A stretch of 64,000 nucleotides of DNA, taken from Ixodes scapularis (Eukaryota; Arthropoda; Arachnida; Ixodida; Ixodidae). The position numbers and the translations under genes are program-made. Every line of letters begins with the position of its first letter. The first letter of the stretch is position 1. A model generated the notes under the pieces. The model was not told where the DNA came from. It saw only the letters and a list, made by a program, of their open reading frames with translations, and did not search any database. Of the stretch, positions 7,809 to 18,960 are shown in pieces. The stretch spans positions 65,287,830 to 65,351,829 of the forward strand of contig NW_024609880.1 in NCBI RefSeq assembly GCF_016920785.2, in the 5' to 3' direction.

Positions 7809-10800
7809 TACAACACGGTCGCGAACATCCTCCCAACCAGCACCGACGCAGCCGCGATTCGACGTCACGACGTCCCGACGACGCCCTGCCGACCACTGCC
7901 GACCTGAACGTATCTCTCGACGGACGCGACATAACCGCTCTCGTCGACACGGGCGCTGACTACTCCGTTATCAGCGGACAGTTTGCAAGAGCACTAAAGA
8001 AAGTGACGACCCCCTGGGACGGCCCTCTGATTCGTACAGCGGGAGGTCATCTTGTGACTCCCACCGGACGATGTACAGCGAGGGTTACAATCCGCCATTT
8101 CACTTATCCTGCGACGTTCGTCGTCTTGCACCAGTGCTCGCGGGACGTTATCCTGGGTATGGATTTTCTTCTTGAGCACAGCGCTGTCATCGATCTCAAA
8201 TCAAAGTTGGTCACATTTTCTACAGAGCACGCCATCCCGCCCAACGTCCAGCCGACGTCACTTACACTACTCGACGAGCATGTTACGTTACCACCCCGCT
8301 CAAGTGTCCTTGTCTCGGTAGCAGCTGCCGTATCCAGAGATTACGAAGGAGTCGTTGAAACCAACAGATCTCTGCTGCTTCAACGAGGAATCTCGGTTGC
8401 GAGGGGAGTCGCTCGCCTTGAACAAGGACAAGCGATTATCCTGCTAACAAACTTCACTTCGGAATACCAACATCTCAGCCGGGGCACCTCACTCACTTCC
8501 CTAGGGGACGCCGCAGAGATCAGTAATGCTCTGACCCTCTCCAATACAAGCTCGACAATTTCCGTGACGGAAGAGGCTGCTCCCGCATTCGATGTAAACC
8601 CTGCTTTGTCTCGGGAAAAACAGGACCGACTACAACACCTACTTCAACACTACTCTTTCTCGTCCTCTTCGAAAGTCCGGCAAACCCCGATTGCGAGACA
8701 TCGAATAATAACTAACGAGGACGCACGCCCCCTCCGACAATCTCCTTATCGAGTTTCATTCAAGGAGCGCGAGGCAATTCAACATCAAGTTAAAGAGATG
8801 CTCTCTGACGACATTATTCAACCCTCGAAAAGCCCTTGGGCGTCGCCTGTCGTTCTTGTGAAGAAAAAAGATGGCACCTTCAGGTTCTGCGTTGATTATC
8901 GCCGGCTAAACAAGATCACTAAGAAGGACGTGTATCCTTTGCCCCGAATCGACGACACTCTAGACCGATTAAGCCACGCGAAATACTTCTCTTCGATGGA
9001 CCTCAAGACGGGATATTGGCAGATCGAGGTCGACGAGAGGGATCGGGAGAAAACAGCCTTCATAACCCCCGACGGGCTGTATGAGTTTAAAGTCATGCCC
9101 TTCGGCCTCTGCTCAGCGCCAGCAACGTTTCAAAGAGTTATGGACACTGTGTTGGCAGAGCTCAAATGGCAGACTTGCCTCGTATATCTCGATGATGTTG
9201 TCGTGTTCTCCACGCACTTCGATGAACACCTACGAAGACTGGAAACGGTACTCGAAGCAATTAAGTCTTCAGGACTAACACTTAAGACGGAGAAGTGCCA
9301 CTTCGCTTACGAGGAACTAAAACTTCTCGGACACATCGTTAGCGAAAGTGGAGTTCATCCGGATCCCCAGAAAACTGCAGCTATTGCACGCTTCCCGCAG
9401 CCAGTCGACAAAAAAGCTGTTCGTAGGTTTCTAGGCATTTGCGCTTATTACAGACGTTTTGTCAAGGGCTTTTCTCAACTTGCCGAGCCCCTCATGCGCT
9501 TGACGCACGATGATGTACCGTTTACCTGGGAGTCAGAGCAAGCAGACGCATTCCGGGAGCTTCAGCAGCGCCTACAGTCGCCCCCGTTACTGGCCCACTA
9601 CGACGAGAACGCCGAAACAGCCGTTCATACCGACGCCAGCTCTGTAGGGCTCGGCGCCGTTCTTGTTCAACACCAGAACGGACTTGAGCAAGTTATCGCC
9701 TACGCCAGCCGCGCTTTGTCAAAAGCCGAAAAAAACTACTCCACGACTGAAAGGGAATGCCTCGCCATCGTATGGGCGATTTCCAAATTTCGGCCCTACC
9801 TATATGGCAAGCCTTTCAAGGTAATCACTGATCACCACTCTTTGTGTTGGCTCGCCAGTTTAAAGGACCCCTCCGGACGCCTCGCACGCTGGAGCTTGAG
9901 GTTGCAGGAGTTTGACTTCATAGTCCTACACAAGTCGGGACGCAAACACTCCGACGCCGACTGCCTTTCGCGTGCACCTGTCGACCCACCACCAGAAAAC
10001 ACGGACGACGAAGACACGTTTCTATGTGCGATTAGTGCTAGTACCTTCGCTCAGCAACAACGAGCTGATCCAGACCTAGACAAGCTGATCGACTACCTCG
10101 AAGGCAAAACCACCATAGTCCCAAGAGTCTTCAAGCGCGGCGTATCCACATTTTGTCTGCGAAACGACATGCTCGTAAAGAAGAATTTCGCCCCTAACAA
10201 GGCGCAGTACCTACTCGTGGTCCCCACAGCCCTCCGCGACGAAATCCTTCAAGCGGCGCATGACCAGCCAACATCGGGACATCTGGGATTTATGCGTACC
10301 CTCGGCAGGATCCATGAACGCTACTTCTGGCCACGCCTCGCTACCAACGTCGCTCACTACGTACGCACTTGCCGAGAATGCCAACGCCGAAAAGCGCCGC
10401 CTACAAGACCTTCAGGACTGTTGAAGCCCATAGAGCCGCCCATGCAGCCCTTCCAACAAGTAGGAATGGATTTGCTGGGTCCTTTTCCTACTTCTGCTAC
10501 CGGTAACAAATGGATTATCGTGGCTACCGACTACCTAACCCGCTTCGCCGAAACACAGGCCCTTCCCAGCGGCACCTGTATGGAGGTAGCACGATTCTTC
10601 GTGCATGCGATCCTCCTGCGACATGGTGCTCCCGAGGTCGTCATCACAGATCGAGGAACAGCCTTCACGGCCGAGCTCATGCAAGCAATTCTGCACTTCA
10701 GCCAAACCGCTCACCGCCGGACAACTGCATGCCTACCACCCCCAAACAAATGGCTTGACTGAGCGCCTCAACAGGACCCTCGCAGACATGCTATCAATGT

Positions 10801-11312
10801 ATGTGGACGTCGAACATACAACGTGGGACGAAATTTTACCTTATGTTACTTTCGCGTACAACACGGCAACGCAAGAGACAACAGGAATGACGCCATTCAG
10901 TCTCGTATACGGAAGAGCGGCCAAAAGTACACTAGACGCCATGTTACCGTACGTTCAAGACGACGTCCATCCCGACGACGTGGATGCGTTCCTCCAACGC
11001 GCAGAAGAGGCCCGTCAGCTAGCAAAGATCCGAATTCAAGACCAGCAACAACGCGACGCCCGATGCTACAACCTTCGACGAAATGACGCACAATACCAAC
11101 CTGGCGACCAAGTTTGGGTATGGACCCCCATTCGCCAACGAGGTCGCAGCGAGAAACTCCTCCGTCGCTACTTCGGCCCGTACAAGGTCGTCCGCCGTCT
11201 TGGACAATTAACCTACGAGGTCATGCCCCAAGAAAACTCGCCATCACGGCGACGCCATTCACACCCAGAAGTTGTTCATGTAGTCCGCCTCAAACCATAC
11301 TATGCCAGATAG
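7769..11312 (+). pseudogene. pol: pol of the Gypsy element (PR-RT-RH-IN), frameshifted
   Basis: This is the enzyme polyprotein, made as a Gag-Pol fusion by -1 frameshifting; the frame has no ATG until 8003. The aspartic protease has LVDTGADYSVIS (active-site Asp at 7946) and ILGMDFL near 8150. The reverse transcriptase runs from about 8690 to 9310, with RFCVDYRRLN and the catalytic YLDD at 9185-9196. RNase H starts near 9620 (HTDASSVGLGAVL). The integrase has an HHCC zinc finger (about 10258-10385), Asp in GMDLLGPF (about 10471) and Asp in ITDRGTAF (about 10647), with the third acidic residue in LTERLNR (about 10757). A GPY/F-like module (YFGPYKVV, about 11170) ends the protein, with no chromodomain. 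Near 10729-10733 a 4-base insertion shifts the frame between the second Asp and the Glu, and the old frame stops at 10762. The rest is intact to TAG 11310-11312. Confidence 0.93.
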
Positions 11313-11383
11313 ACGTTGAAAGAACATATGTGCCCGTCTATTCCCGCGAAGATTTACCTTCAAGCATCGGGTCGCTGCTTCCT

Positions 11384-11398
11384 TTAAAGGGGGGATAA
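11384..11398 (+). promoter_or_regulatory. Polypurine tract of the Gypsy element
   Basis: TTAAAGGGGGGATAA directly precedes the TG of the 3' LTR. Its purine core (AAAGGGGGGA) is the expected primer for plus-strand DNA synthesis. Confidence 0.85.
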
Positions 11399-11634
11399 TG
11401 CCACAGCTAACAAACACATCGATTGTTCGCGCATGACAGCGCGCCTCGGTCCTTTTTGGGTTCTGCACGAGGCTCGCGCCTGGCGCTCTCTCGTGCCTCG
11501 CGCAATCTCGAAGAGCTGCCACAGATCGACCGGACCGGCCTTTCGCCTTTTTCTCTTTGATCCTGCTTTGCAGTACGCTCATTAAACCCTTCTTGGGTCC
11601 TACCACTGCCAACGTCTCCTTCACCTACGTGACA
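11399..11634 (+). repeat. 3' LTR of the Gypsy element
   Basis: The sequence is identical to 6167-6402 as far as I can read, and is followed by ATATAT of the interrupted microsatellite. Confidence 0.95.
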
Positions 11635-11696
11635 ATATATGGGTGGTTTCATCTCAAATCGTGCAGGCAAAAAGGGTCAAATTTTTAATTTCGATG

Positions 11697-12002
11697 AAAA
11701 AAATATATGTTATGGCGCCGTTTCTAAAACCGCAGTCGACACAAACCGCAAGTTTGTCCGATTTTTCGTTCTCGATTTATGCATTTTTAAAGAGGCCGCG
11801 GCGAAAAGCAGTGTTTTTCTCACCCGTCGTGGGTCGGATGTTTCGCTTGATCTCCCGCCATGGATTTTTAGTCCACATTATATTAACTTTTTTCAAGCAC
11901 TCTGTGAACACATTTAAAAGGCTCCAATACCATGAAAGAATTTTAGGCCTTTTGCTTTTTTTCTGTAAAAATGTCAAAAACGCCTCCTCGGTCAATTGTT
12001 GA
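11697..12002 (+). CDS. Hypothetical ~100-aa frame in left inverted arm
   Basis: An open frame from the ATG at 11697 (longer form from 11643) encodes MKKIYVMAPFLKPQSTQTAS and ends VKNASSVNC. The matching frame in the right arm (14856-15164, minus) differs at about 13 of 102 residues. Because a further open frame of 72 residues runs antisense in both arms, I cannot tell which, if either, was coding. Differences in this frame are mostly replacements, which argues against selection on it. I recognise no domain. It is better treated as repeat-derived than as a gene. Confidence 0.2.
   Translation, partial: KKIYVMAPFLKPQSTQTASLSDFSFSIYAFLKRPRRKAVFFSPVVGRMFRLISRHGFLVHIILTFFKHSVNTFKRLQYHERILGLLLFFCKNVKNASSVNC
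11777..11995 (-). CDS. Hypothetical 72-aa frame in left inverted arm
   Basis: A small basic, aromatic-rich frame (starting MTEEAFLTFLQKK, then MWTKNPWREIKRNIRPTTG). The right arm holds the equivalent at 14863-15081 (plus), with roughly 12 differences and the same length. A lysine/arginine-rich small protein conserved in two diverged copies could be a transposon remnant, perhaps part of a DNA-binding segment, but I see no diagnostic motif. It overlaps the opposite-strand frame throughout. Confidence 0.25.
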   Translation of the reverse strand: MTEEAFLTFLQKKSKRPKILSWYWSLLNVFTECLKKVNIMWTKNPWREIKRNIRPTTGEKNTAFRRGLFKNA

Positions 12003-12529
12003 CGACATTTGACAATTAATTACTGGCGATCTACTTGGGTTACACCGATATTTTTTATGTCTACGGAGAGCCCAAAACACGCTATTTAGATTTATTATAA
12101 AATGCCTTGGCTGTATAAAATATCCTTTGCGGTACGTTTACGTTAATATTATTAAAAAACCAAAAAGTGCCATTTTTGAAATTAATTTTCTAAAAAAAAA
12201 ACATTTTTTATTTTTTTTATTTTTTGTTAAAATGTAGATATGATAGTTGTCTACACGAAAATCAAGCCTAGAAAGTGTATATTTTGTTTGCATGTTTTAT
12301 ATTTAGACCTCAATATCGGAAAAAGACGTCTTTGTTTTGCAAGACCTAAGTCAGACATAGCGAGCCATGCGTCTCTATGAATTGTGAAAAAGTTTTCTTG
12401 AATTTTCTTCTGCATTTTGTAATCAATTATAAACGGATTTTGTGGTATTGAATATTTATGTATGTTTTGATAAGAGCGGGAACCATGAGATACATATCTA
12501 ACCAAATCAGCAGGCCTAGTAGACTTTCA

Positions 12530-14360
12530 ATAACCAAAAGGCACAGACGTTGTATTGTTTCGATTTATAAACCTTTCAAAGTAAACTAGCACGACTAGCT
12601 ATTAGCTGTCATATTACTAATACAAAGAAAGTCACCACATCGTCGATATATTATATACAATTCTTTACGAAACCAAACACTGAGGCTTGTTCACCGCACA
12701 TCGCACAGGTCACCAGGGAATGTCCTTTCACTTCCGTAATACACAAAAGTGGTGACACAGAAACGGTCCGAAACACACAGAGAGTGTGTCATGGAGAGGG
12801 GTAGGAAATAAAAATAAATAAATAGGAATTAAATTGCCCAACTCCGATCTTAACGAAAATTGCGTTAAAAAAAATAAAGTATTTAGGTTCGAGCGGTGGC
12901 AAGGTGGAGAGTCAGACAAAGAAGTCGACGGCACGTAAAGGTAAAACAAAAAAAAATTTAATAAAGACGGGAAAACTCAGCCGCAGATGGCAAGAACAAA
13001 AACCAACTCCCCCGGGCATTCCCTAAACGGGACGCAACCAAATGCGTGCGAACACGCTCTCTACATCACCGCCAGGCCGCTACGCCATGACGAAATAAAC
13101 CCAACAACTGAACAGTGCTAACAAACAGTTAGTAAGACAACATTGAAAAAAAAAGAAAAACGTTCAGAAAAAACCGCACCCGAGAAACAAAGTTCAGCGG
13201 GGCGAAGAAACACACACGAGTCGGCCCCACGACATTTAAGTCTGGCAGGATGATGGCGTCCAGATGATGCTCGAATCTGTTCCTCCCTCTATTACGCACA
13301 TCCACGACGGCTGTGCGGAACAGTGGCTGTACGAAAGTGAGGAATAGATTCGAGCAGGCGATGCGCGAGAAGGTAACCGAGACTATGCTTCAAGCTTCAT
13401 ATCGGGAGAGGAGCTTTCGAGGTAGTTTCTGCAGTTACTCAAACTTTCTCTTTCCCCTTCCCTTTTTCAAAAGAACACGTCAGCCGGCGCTAACGTTTCA
13501 TCTCGGGAGAAGCCCACTCTTCACAAACGGTTATAGTTGATAAGGAGGCTGACTTCGACCCAACTAGTCTCCGGGCAGAATACAAACACAAGTATATTTA
13601 CCAACACGCTCGTTTTAATGTCAGTCTCCGGGCTTTGCTGTTTCCAAAAGAGATAACCCTTTATAAGGACAGAACGAGCGGGTTGGTGGGGATAATTAAA
13701 CTTAAACACTCCCTTCTCGTTTTCTTCCTCAAGTATAATAAATAACCCTTCGGTGCTATCGGATCTCCCCGGAGAGAGAGAGAGAGAGAGCACGGCCGTT
13801 TCAAGGTAAGGATAGGGCGCTCGAAGCTAGGACAAACAGGCGGTATCGTTTCACGCACGCACGGATGGCTGGTTTCAAATTTCCCCACATCCCTAACGAA
13901 ACCGGCCCATCTTCGTGTGTGCGTCTGCGGGATTTCTGTCCCGCGCCGCCGGTTTTAGCGCGCACGCGGCGTTGTTTTGGCTAGCAGAACAGTTGTTGAC
14001 CGTCGACATTGTAAGGCCGTGGTGTCCTCATCCTTTCAGGCAACGATTCCTTTGCTTTCCCTTGTGCAATACTCTGACAGACTCCTCCTGGGTGGCTGTC
14101 ACTGTTCGCCGCGTCAACGACACAATCGTACCATTTCACTCCTCGTGACACAGGGTGCGCTGCTCGCTTTACTCCCAAGGGCCGTCCCATCTAACACAAC
14201 GAGCGCGAAAGGTCGTGGTCATCTGCTGGCTCCGAAAGGGCGGGACGTTCATGCAGGCCAATAAGGGCCCCGAATCAATAAGACGTCTGCCGACTGCTAC
14301 ACGTTAAAAATTTACGACACCTGCTGGTCTGTTAAGAAGTGTTGCTTTCTCTTTTTGGAA
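12530..14360. other. Interior of the long inverted-repeat element
   Basis: The stretch is AT-rich up to about 13100 and GC-richer at 13900-14270. It includes a (GA)n tract at about 13776-13790. The open frames on both strands are short, overlapping and without known motifs. No transposase is recognisable. Confidence 0.5.
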
Positions 14361-14862
14361 CTCCTCCGATGTAGCTTGCCGCCTATAATAAAATTTAAAT
14401 AATCAATAAATATATCAGGGTGGAAATACTGTATTTCATTTTTATGTGGGAACGTTGAAAAAAAGAAAAAAACTATTTCCAAGCTTGTGAAGACGCGCAA
14501 TTCGCAAGTCCATTTCGAGCCGTAAAAACACGTTTTTGTACGATATTGATGCTTAAATGTAGAACATACAAACAAAATATACACTTTCTAGGCTTAATTT
14601 TCGTGTAGACAGCTATCATATCTAAATTTGAACAAAAAATAAAAAAAATAAAAAATGGGTTTTTTGAGAAAATCAATTTCAAAAATGGCACTTTTTGGTT
14701 TTTGCATAATATTAACGTAAACGTACCGCAAAGGATATTTTATACAGCCAAGGCATTTTATAATAAATGTAAAGAGCGTGTTTTGGGCTCGCCGTGGACA
14801 TAAAAAATATCGGTGTAACCCAAGTAGATCGCCAGTAATTAATTGTCAAATTTCGTCAACAA

Positions 14863-15081
14863 TTGACTAAGGAGGCGTTTTTGACATTTTTACAGAAAAA
14901 AAGGAAAAGGTCTAAAATTATTTCATGGTATTGGGGCCTTTTAAATGGGTTCACAGAGTGCTTGAAAAAAGTTAATATAATGTGGACTGAAAATCCATGG
15001 CGGCAGATCAAGCGAAACATCCGACCCACGACGGGTGTGAAAAACACTGCTTTTCGCCGCGGCCTCTTTAAAAATTCATAA
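14863..15081 (+). CDS. Hypothetical 72-aa frame in right inverted arm
   Basis: This is the right-arm counterpart of the frame at 11777-11995 (starts MTKEAFLTFLQKK, ends FRRGLFKNS). The length is the same, with no indels between the two copies over this stretch. Function is unknown and coding status uncertain. Confidence 0.25.
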   Translation: MTKEAFLTFLQKKRKRSKIISWYWGLLNGFTECLKKVNIMWTENPWRQIKRNIRPTTGVKNTAFRRGLFKNS

Positions 15082-15217
15082 GTCGAGAACAAAAAATCGG
15101 ACGAACTTGCGGTTTGTGTCGACTGCGGTTTTAGAAACGGCGCCATAACATATATTTTTTTCATCTAAATTAAAAATTCGACCCTTTTTGCCTGCATGAT
15201 TTGAGATGAAACCACCC

Positions 15218-15242
15218 ATATATATATATATATATATATATA
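15218..15242. repeat. (AT)n microsatellite at right edge of inverted-repeat element
   Basis: About 25 bases of alternating AT directly follow the right arm. It mirrors the interrupted tract at the left edge. Confidence 0.8.
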
Positions 15243-15944
15243 GGCAAAACGGCGCGTATCTTTTCACCTTGGAATGGAGATAAAAATATCTTATTTTCAA
15301 ACGCGCTGCTTAAAGTGACAAAACCATATATGTAAAAGAAACTTTTATTGCATAAGTAAGAACACATTAAAATCTTTTCATATAAAAAAATTGAAAAAAT
15401 GCGCTTTTAAAATAATGTTGTATTTTTGTAGTTTTAGCATTTCTTTTCAAGTTTCCAGCGTTGTTTCTTCTATATAAACTATACCTAAATTAACAATATT
15501 ATAACTTTTAAATTGGCTTAGATACCAGCTTTATTTTTATATGTTTATTATGAATTTAGTAATTGTACATGAAAAGCTAAGTTGAATCAAACTTGGCGTA
15601 TTATTGTCACAACATGCAAGATTCAAGAATGTTTATTTTATAAAAGAAAATAAAAAAAACTCACACTTCTAGATTTTTTTCTACCAACAATTATAACGCT
15701 TTTTACTGCGCGTCCTCAGCCCTTCTGTATGTAGTCTTAAAAAAGTAATAAACGGTATAATTGTTGGTGGGAAAAAAAATCTAAAAGCTTCGAGATTCCA
15801 AATGAAGTCTCGGGAAAACAGCAAAAATGGCACGACGTACCTTCTGCCCTTTCGAAGCCCAAAATTCAAGAAAAAAAAAATGTTCCGTAGTTCTAATTTG
15901 CTGTTTTGCTCTAGTCACACATTTTCCATCAACATATGTTTTTT
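15243..15944. other. AT-rich stretch with a hairpin
   Basis: No gene is seen. Near 15670-15783 an inverted repeat pairs AGATTTTTTTCTACCAACAA with its approximate complement at the right end, making a 110-base MITE-like hairpin. Confidence 0.45.
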
Positions 15945-17023
15945 CAGCTGGGCTGGGTTGAGTGTAACCTTGTAATCACTGCATATACGCACGTGTCTGT
16001 TTGCCTTCATCACTGGAACGAATGGAGTCGCCCACTCACTCCTCATCACAGGAGTGATTGTCTGCTCTTTCTCAAGACGAACCAGGTCCTTCTCAACCTT
16101 TTGTCGGCGTACGGAACTAACTTTGGTCTGCGAAACTTTTGTTCGGCATCTTCATTCACGCAGAATTTCACGGTTTTGGCCTTCAGTTGTCCCGTACCTT
16201 CAAAGATGGAACCCTGTTTCTGTAGCACACTTGCCAGAGTTAACGTTTCTGCACGCACGTTGTATGCTTCCTCCCAGTTAACTTGAAAATCCCGAAGCCA
16301 TGCCCTTCCCAGTATGGGAGGCCCCCTATTCTTCACCACTTGGATTTCATGACGCTTGACTTGCCCGTTGTACCGCATATCCACTTGAACCATTCCCTCT
16401 GGAACGATGGGCTTGCCGGTGCACGGCTTCAGCATTATTCCCGAAGGTTCCAACTGTATATCTGGAAGAATTTCTTGAAAAGTCTCGAGGTTGATCACAG
16501 TCACGGGTGAGCCTGTGTCCATCTCCATCTCAAGAGGTTTGTTGCAAATCTCCGCAGTTACTGTGGTGGGTTTCGGTTAGTTTCAGTCGATGAAATAAAA
16601 CGGAGTATCGCCCCCCCCGTTCTGTGTGGTGACATGGTTGGTGAAGTTTGGTTTATCTTTTCTTCTTGAATCTTGTTGGTCTCGTTTCCCGTCACGGCAA
16701 ACCATTTGGAAGTGTCCTGTTCTTCCACACGATTTACAAGTCTTGTTCCTTGCAAAGCAGATCTCAGGGTCGTAATTTTCTTTTTCGCAGCGGTAAAAGT
16801 TTTTTTTTTTGTTTTTTTTTAAGCGGGATTTTTTTTTTATATTCGCTCTCCTTCTTTGGAAGTGACGCTTGTTGGGCCTCTATCTCGCTCCTCATATCAT
16901 GGTGGCAAGATCCACCGCTGCCTTGTATGTCAGCGTCGGTTCAGCCAGCAGCTTTTCGAGAATGTTTCCGTCCAACCCTTTCCCTACCATGGACTACCTG
17001 CGTTCGTCCACACTGTTTGTACC

Positions 17024-17025
<2 letters not shown>

Positions 17026-17054
<29 letters not shown>
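17026..17054. repeat. Poly-C run (about 29 C)
   Basis: An uninterrupted C run lies within a 145-base insert of unknown origin (about 16990-17135) in the Gypsy relic. It produces the proline-run frames seen here. Confidence 0.9.
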
Positions 17055-17138
17055 GAAGACGAGCCGGGCTCGTCCACGTCCATTCGGGCTCCAATACGCT
17101 ACCATGGACGAACTGGGCTAGACTACGTGATTCTAGTG

Positions 17139-17774
17139 AGCTTTGCCGTGGATAGATGGCGCTTCAAAAAAAATAAAAACCTGGTAAACTTCTGAATTTG
17201 GCAGAAAATTGTTCCAACGCAGGCAACAGGGAATTTAAAAATGGCGGCGTCAACTTCTTGTCGCTGCGTTCGTAGTGACGATCTTGCCTCAGAACTGGCG
17301 CGAAAACGAAGATATTGTGACGTCTCTTCAGATTCAGAAGACGAGAAAATGAATCTTTCATCGAACAGTGAGAGCGATGCAACTAAGTTATTGGATTTTA
17401 GCTCAGACAACTCCGATTTCGATGAGGACATCGTGTCGGCGTGTCGGCATTGGACTAGAATCAATGAAGAAAATCCCCCTCCAGCCCCTCCACGTTTTGC
17501 GTTCACTTCGCGTGCGAGGTGATGTGAACTGTTTGCAGTACTGCTACGCCCGGCCTGAACGTCCATGTTCAAGGCGATGTGAACTGTCTGCGGTAATGCA
17601 GTGAAGCGGAACTTTAGTCCCTTTTTCTTTTGCAGGGTGTTCAAAGATTTCTCATATAATATTTTGGCGTTTGTTTTTGGCCTTTGTATTGCATATTAAA
17701 TTTATAGGGCACATAAAAAAACTCAATCATTTCAAATCGTTTTTTTTTTCAAAATTTTTGCGGTAGGCAAAGGG
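17139..17774 (+). mobile_element. piggyBac-like element fragment
   Basis: The right end reads CGGTAGGCAAAGGG followed by TTAA (17775-17778), the inverse of the CCCTTTGCC-type tip and TTAA target of piggyBac elements. The left end, GAGCTTTGCCGTGG near 17139, resembles a mutated version of the same tip, but its TTAA is lost. The 636-bp element keeps only the start of a transposase-like frame. TTAA falls inside the gag of the surrounding Gypsy relic, which supports a real insertion. Confidence 0.6.
17241..17522 (+). pseudogene. N-terminal fragment of piggyBac-like transposase
   Basis: This 93-residue frame starts MAASTSCRCVRSDDLASELA. It is strongly acidic and serine-rich in the middle (SSDSEDEKMNLSSNSESD, SSDNSDFDED) and then reads RHWTRINEENPPPAPPRFAF. 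An acidic N-terminus followed by a tryptophan motif and a proline-rich PxFxF segment is the usual start of piggyBac (DDE_Tnp_1_7) transposases, which are about 550-600 residues long. The DDD catalytic part is entirely missing: the frame ends at 17522 and the element ends at 17774. Assignment rests on composition, the W...P.F.F pattern and the flanking piggyBac tip, not on a catalytic motif. Confidence 0.5.
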
Positions 17775-18960
17775 TTAAATGCCCTCAATGAGCTTGTTTC
17801 AAAGTCGGTCGTTAAGGGAAGCACCGAATTTGCATTGCAGTGAAATCTGTTTGAGCGCAGCTTCGTAGTCTGCGATGGTTTCGGATTCCATCTGCCTCCG
17901 GTGATGAATTTTTAGCGTTCAATCGTTTTATTGGGCGTCGAGTCGATGTGGTTCTGCACTAAACGACATGTACGTACGTCTTGGTGCCTGGTTTGGCAGG
18001 TGCCGCTAAGTTTCGTATTAATCCGCGCATTTCTCGTCCGACGATAGTGAGAATTACATGGGATCCCTTTGATTCCGAATGTCGTTTGCAGCGAAGAACA
18101 CTTCGATCCTTTCGATGTACGAATACTATGATTCCAATTCCTGATCGAACTCTTCAATTTTCCCGATGCGAGTTATTCTTTAGGTTTGAGATGGGGCGTC
18201 ACTAAGCCTGCCGACACGGAAAGTCGAAATTTCCCTAGTGAACACATGAAATTTTCCTGTTTCCGTAAAAATTTCCCTCGCTTGCCTAAATAATGAGATA
18301 ATACTAAATATTCGTTTTTTTTTTTTACATCACTTCCATTCCTACGATAAGAGATATTTTATGTAACCTTATCATCTGGAGTACATTTCGTAAAACTAAG
18401 TTCATCGGGCCAAAACCGCGGTCGAAGAAAGCCTGGCGAGGAGAAGTGTTACCGGGAGATTCAAATTGACGAATCCAACTCTTATCTTCACCTTAAATAT
18501 GTACGCCATCAGAGCATGGTACTGCCTAATAAGTTCAATAGCGCGTTTTATAATAGTTCGTCGAAAACAAAAGGTAACACAAGCCAGAGTTCTCGAACTC
18601 GAACACAGGGAACATGACACACAGTAACTGCCATTTCGCGCACGGCACTTCACGAAATATTATTAGTCATGCTAAGTCTGCATCTCCAGACATCGCAGTA
18701 TTTCTTCTTGTACTCAATCTTTCTTTTTCGAGAAGGCAGGTCGGCGCTCTCAAAAGAGAGAGGGTCAGAGGATATCTTTATTAAAACAGAGAGTTTAGTC
18801 CGAACTTTGCGCTCTAACAGGCTTCTCTGTGGTAGGGAAGGGGAGAGGGGACAGAAGGACGATCCACAAAGGGTCAGTGATGATGAGATGAAATGTTCAA
18901 ATATATACATATGATAGTGTCTATAGTTTAAGCATGAGAAATGAAAGATGACAAAAATAA

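Larger units (their letters stand above)
6167..11634 (+). mobile_element. Full-length Ty3/Gypsy LTR retrotransposon
   Basis: This 5468-bp element has 236-bp LTRs beginning TG and ending CA, a TGG-starting primer binding site two bases after the 5' LTR, gag, pol in the order protease, reverse transcriptase, RNase H, integrase, and a purine tract before the 3' LTR. That domain order defines Ty3/Gypsy. No envelope-like frame follows pol. The two LTRs look identical base for base, so the insertion is recent. It is nevertheless defective, with an amber codon in gag (6723) and a small insertion in the integrase region (near 10730). It sits inside an (AT)n tract that adjoins the long inverted-repeat element at 11641-15217. 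Confidence 0.95.
11641..15217. mobile_element. 3.6-kb element with very long inverted arms
   Basis: The left arm starts GGGTGGTTTCATCTCAAATC at 11641, and the right arm ends with its complement at 15217. Similarity runs inward for at least 700 bp (to about 12345 and 14515) and more weakly to about 12450 and 14400. Both outer ends abut (AT)n tracts (11635-11640 with 6143-6166, and 15218-15242). Each arm holds a short frame pair of matching sequence. The central 2 kb has no recognisable transposase. It resembles a foldback or non-autonomous DNA transposon that targeted a TA repeat. The superfamily is unknown. Confidence 0.65.
15945..18190 (-). pseudogene. Decayed Ty3/Gypsy gag-pol relic, interrupted
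   Basis: Read on the minus strand, the relic begins with a gag N-terminus near 18168 (GKIEEFDQELES, IERIEVFFAANDI). It continues through QMESETIADYEAALKQISLQ (about 17905-17840) to KLIEGI at 17785, where a piggyBac-like element cuts it at TTAA. Gag resumes at about 16990-16880 (ILEKLLAEPTLTYKAAVDLA). A cysteine-rich zinc-binding segment (YRCEKENYDPEICF, CKSCGRTGHFQMVC) lies near 16790-16690. The protease follows at 16528-16230 (MDTGSPVTVI, then PPILGRAWL). It ends in the first part of reverse transcriptase (ITPVMRSEWATPFVPV, RICSDYKV) near 15950. Several frameshifts and stops are present. The motifs differ from the intact element at 6167-11634, so this is a separate Gypsy lineage. Confidence 0.8.

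Noticed and set aside
16869..17195. Proline-run frames
   Set aside because: The proline stretch is the 29-base poly-C run inside a disrupted Gypsy gag.
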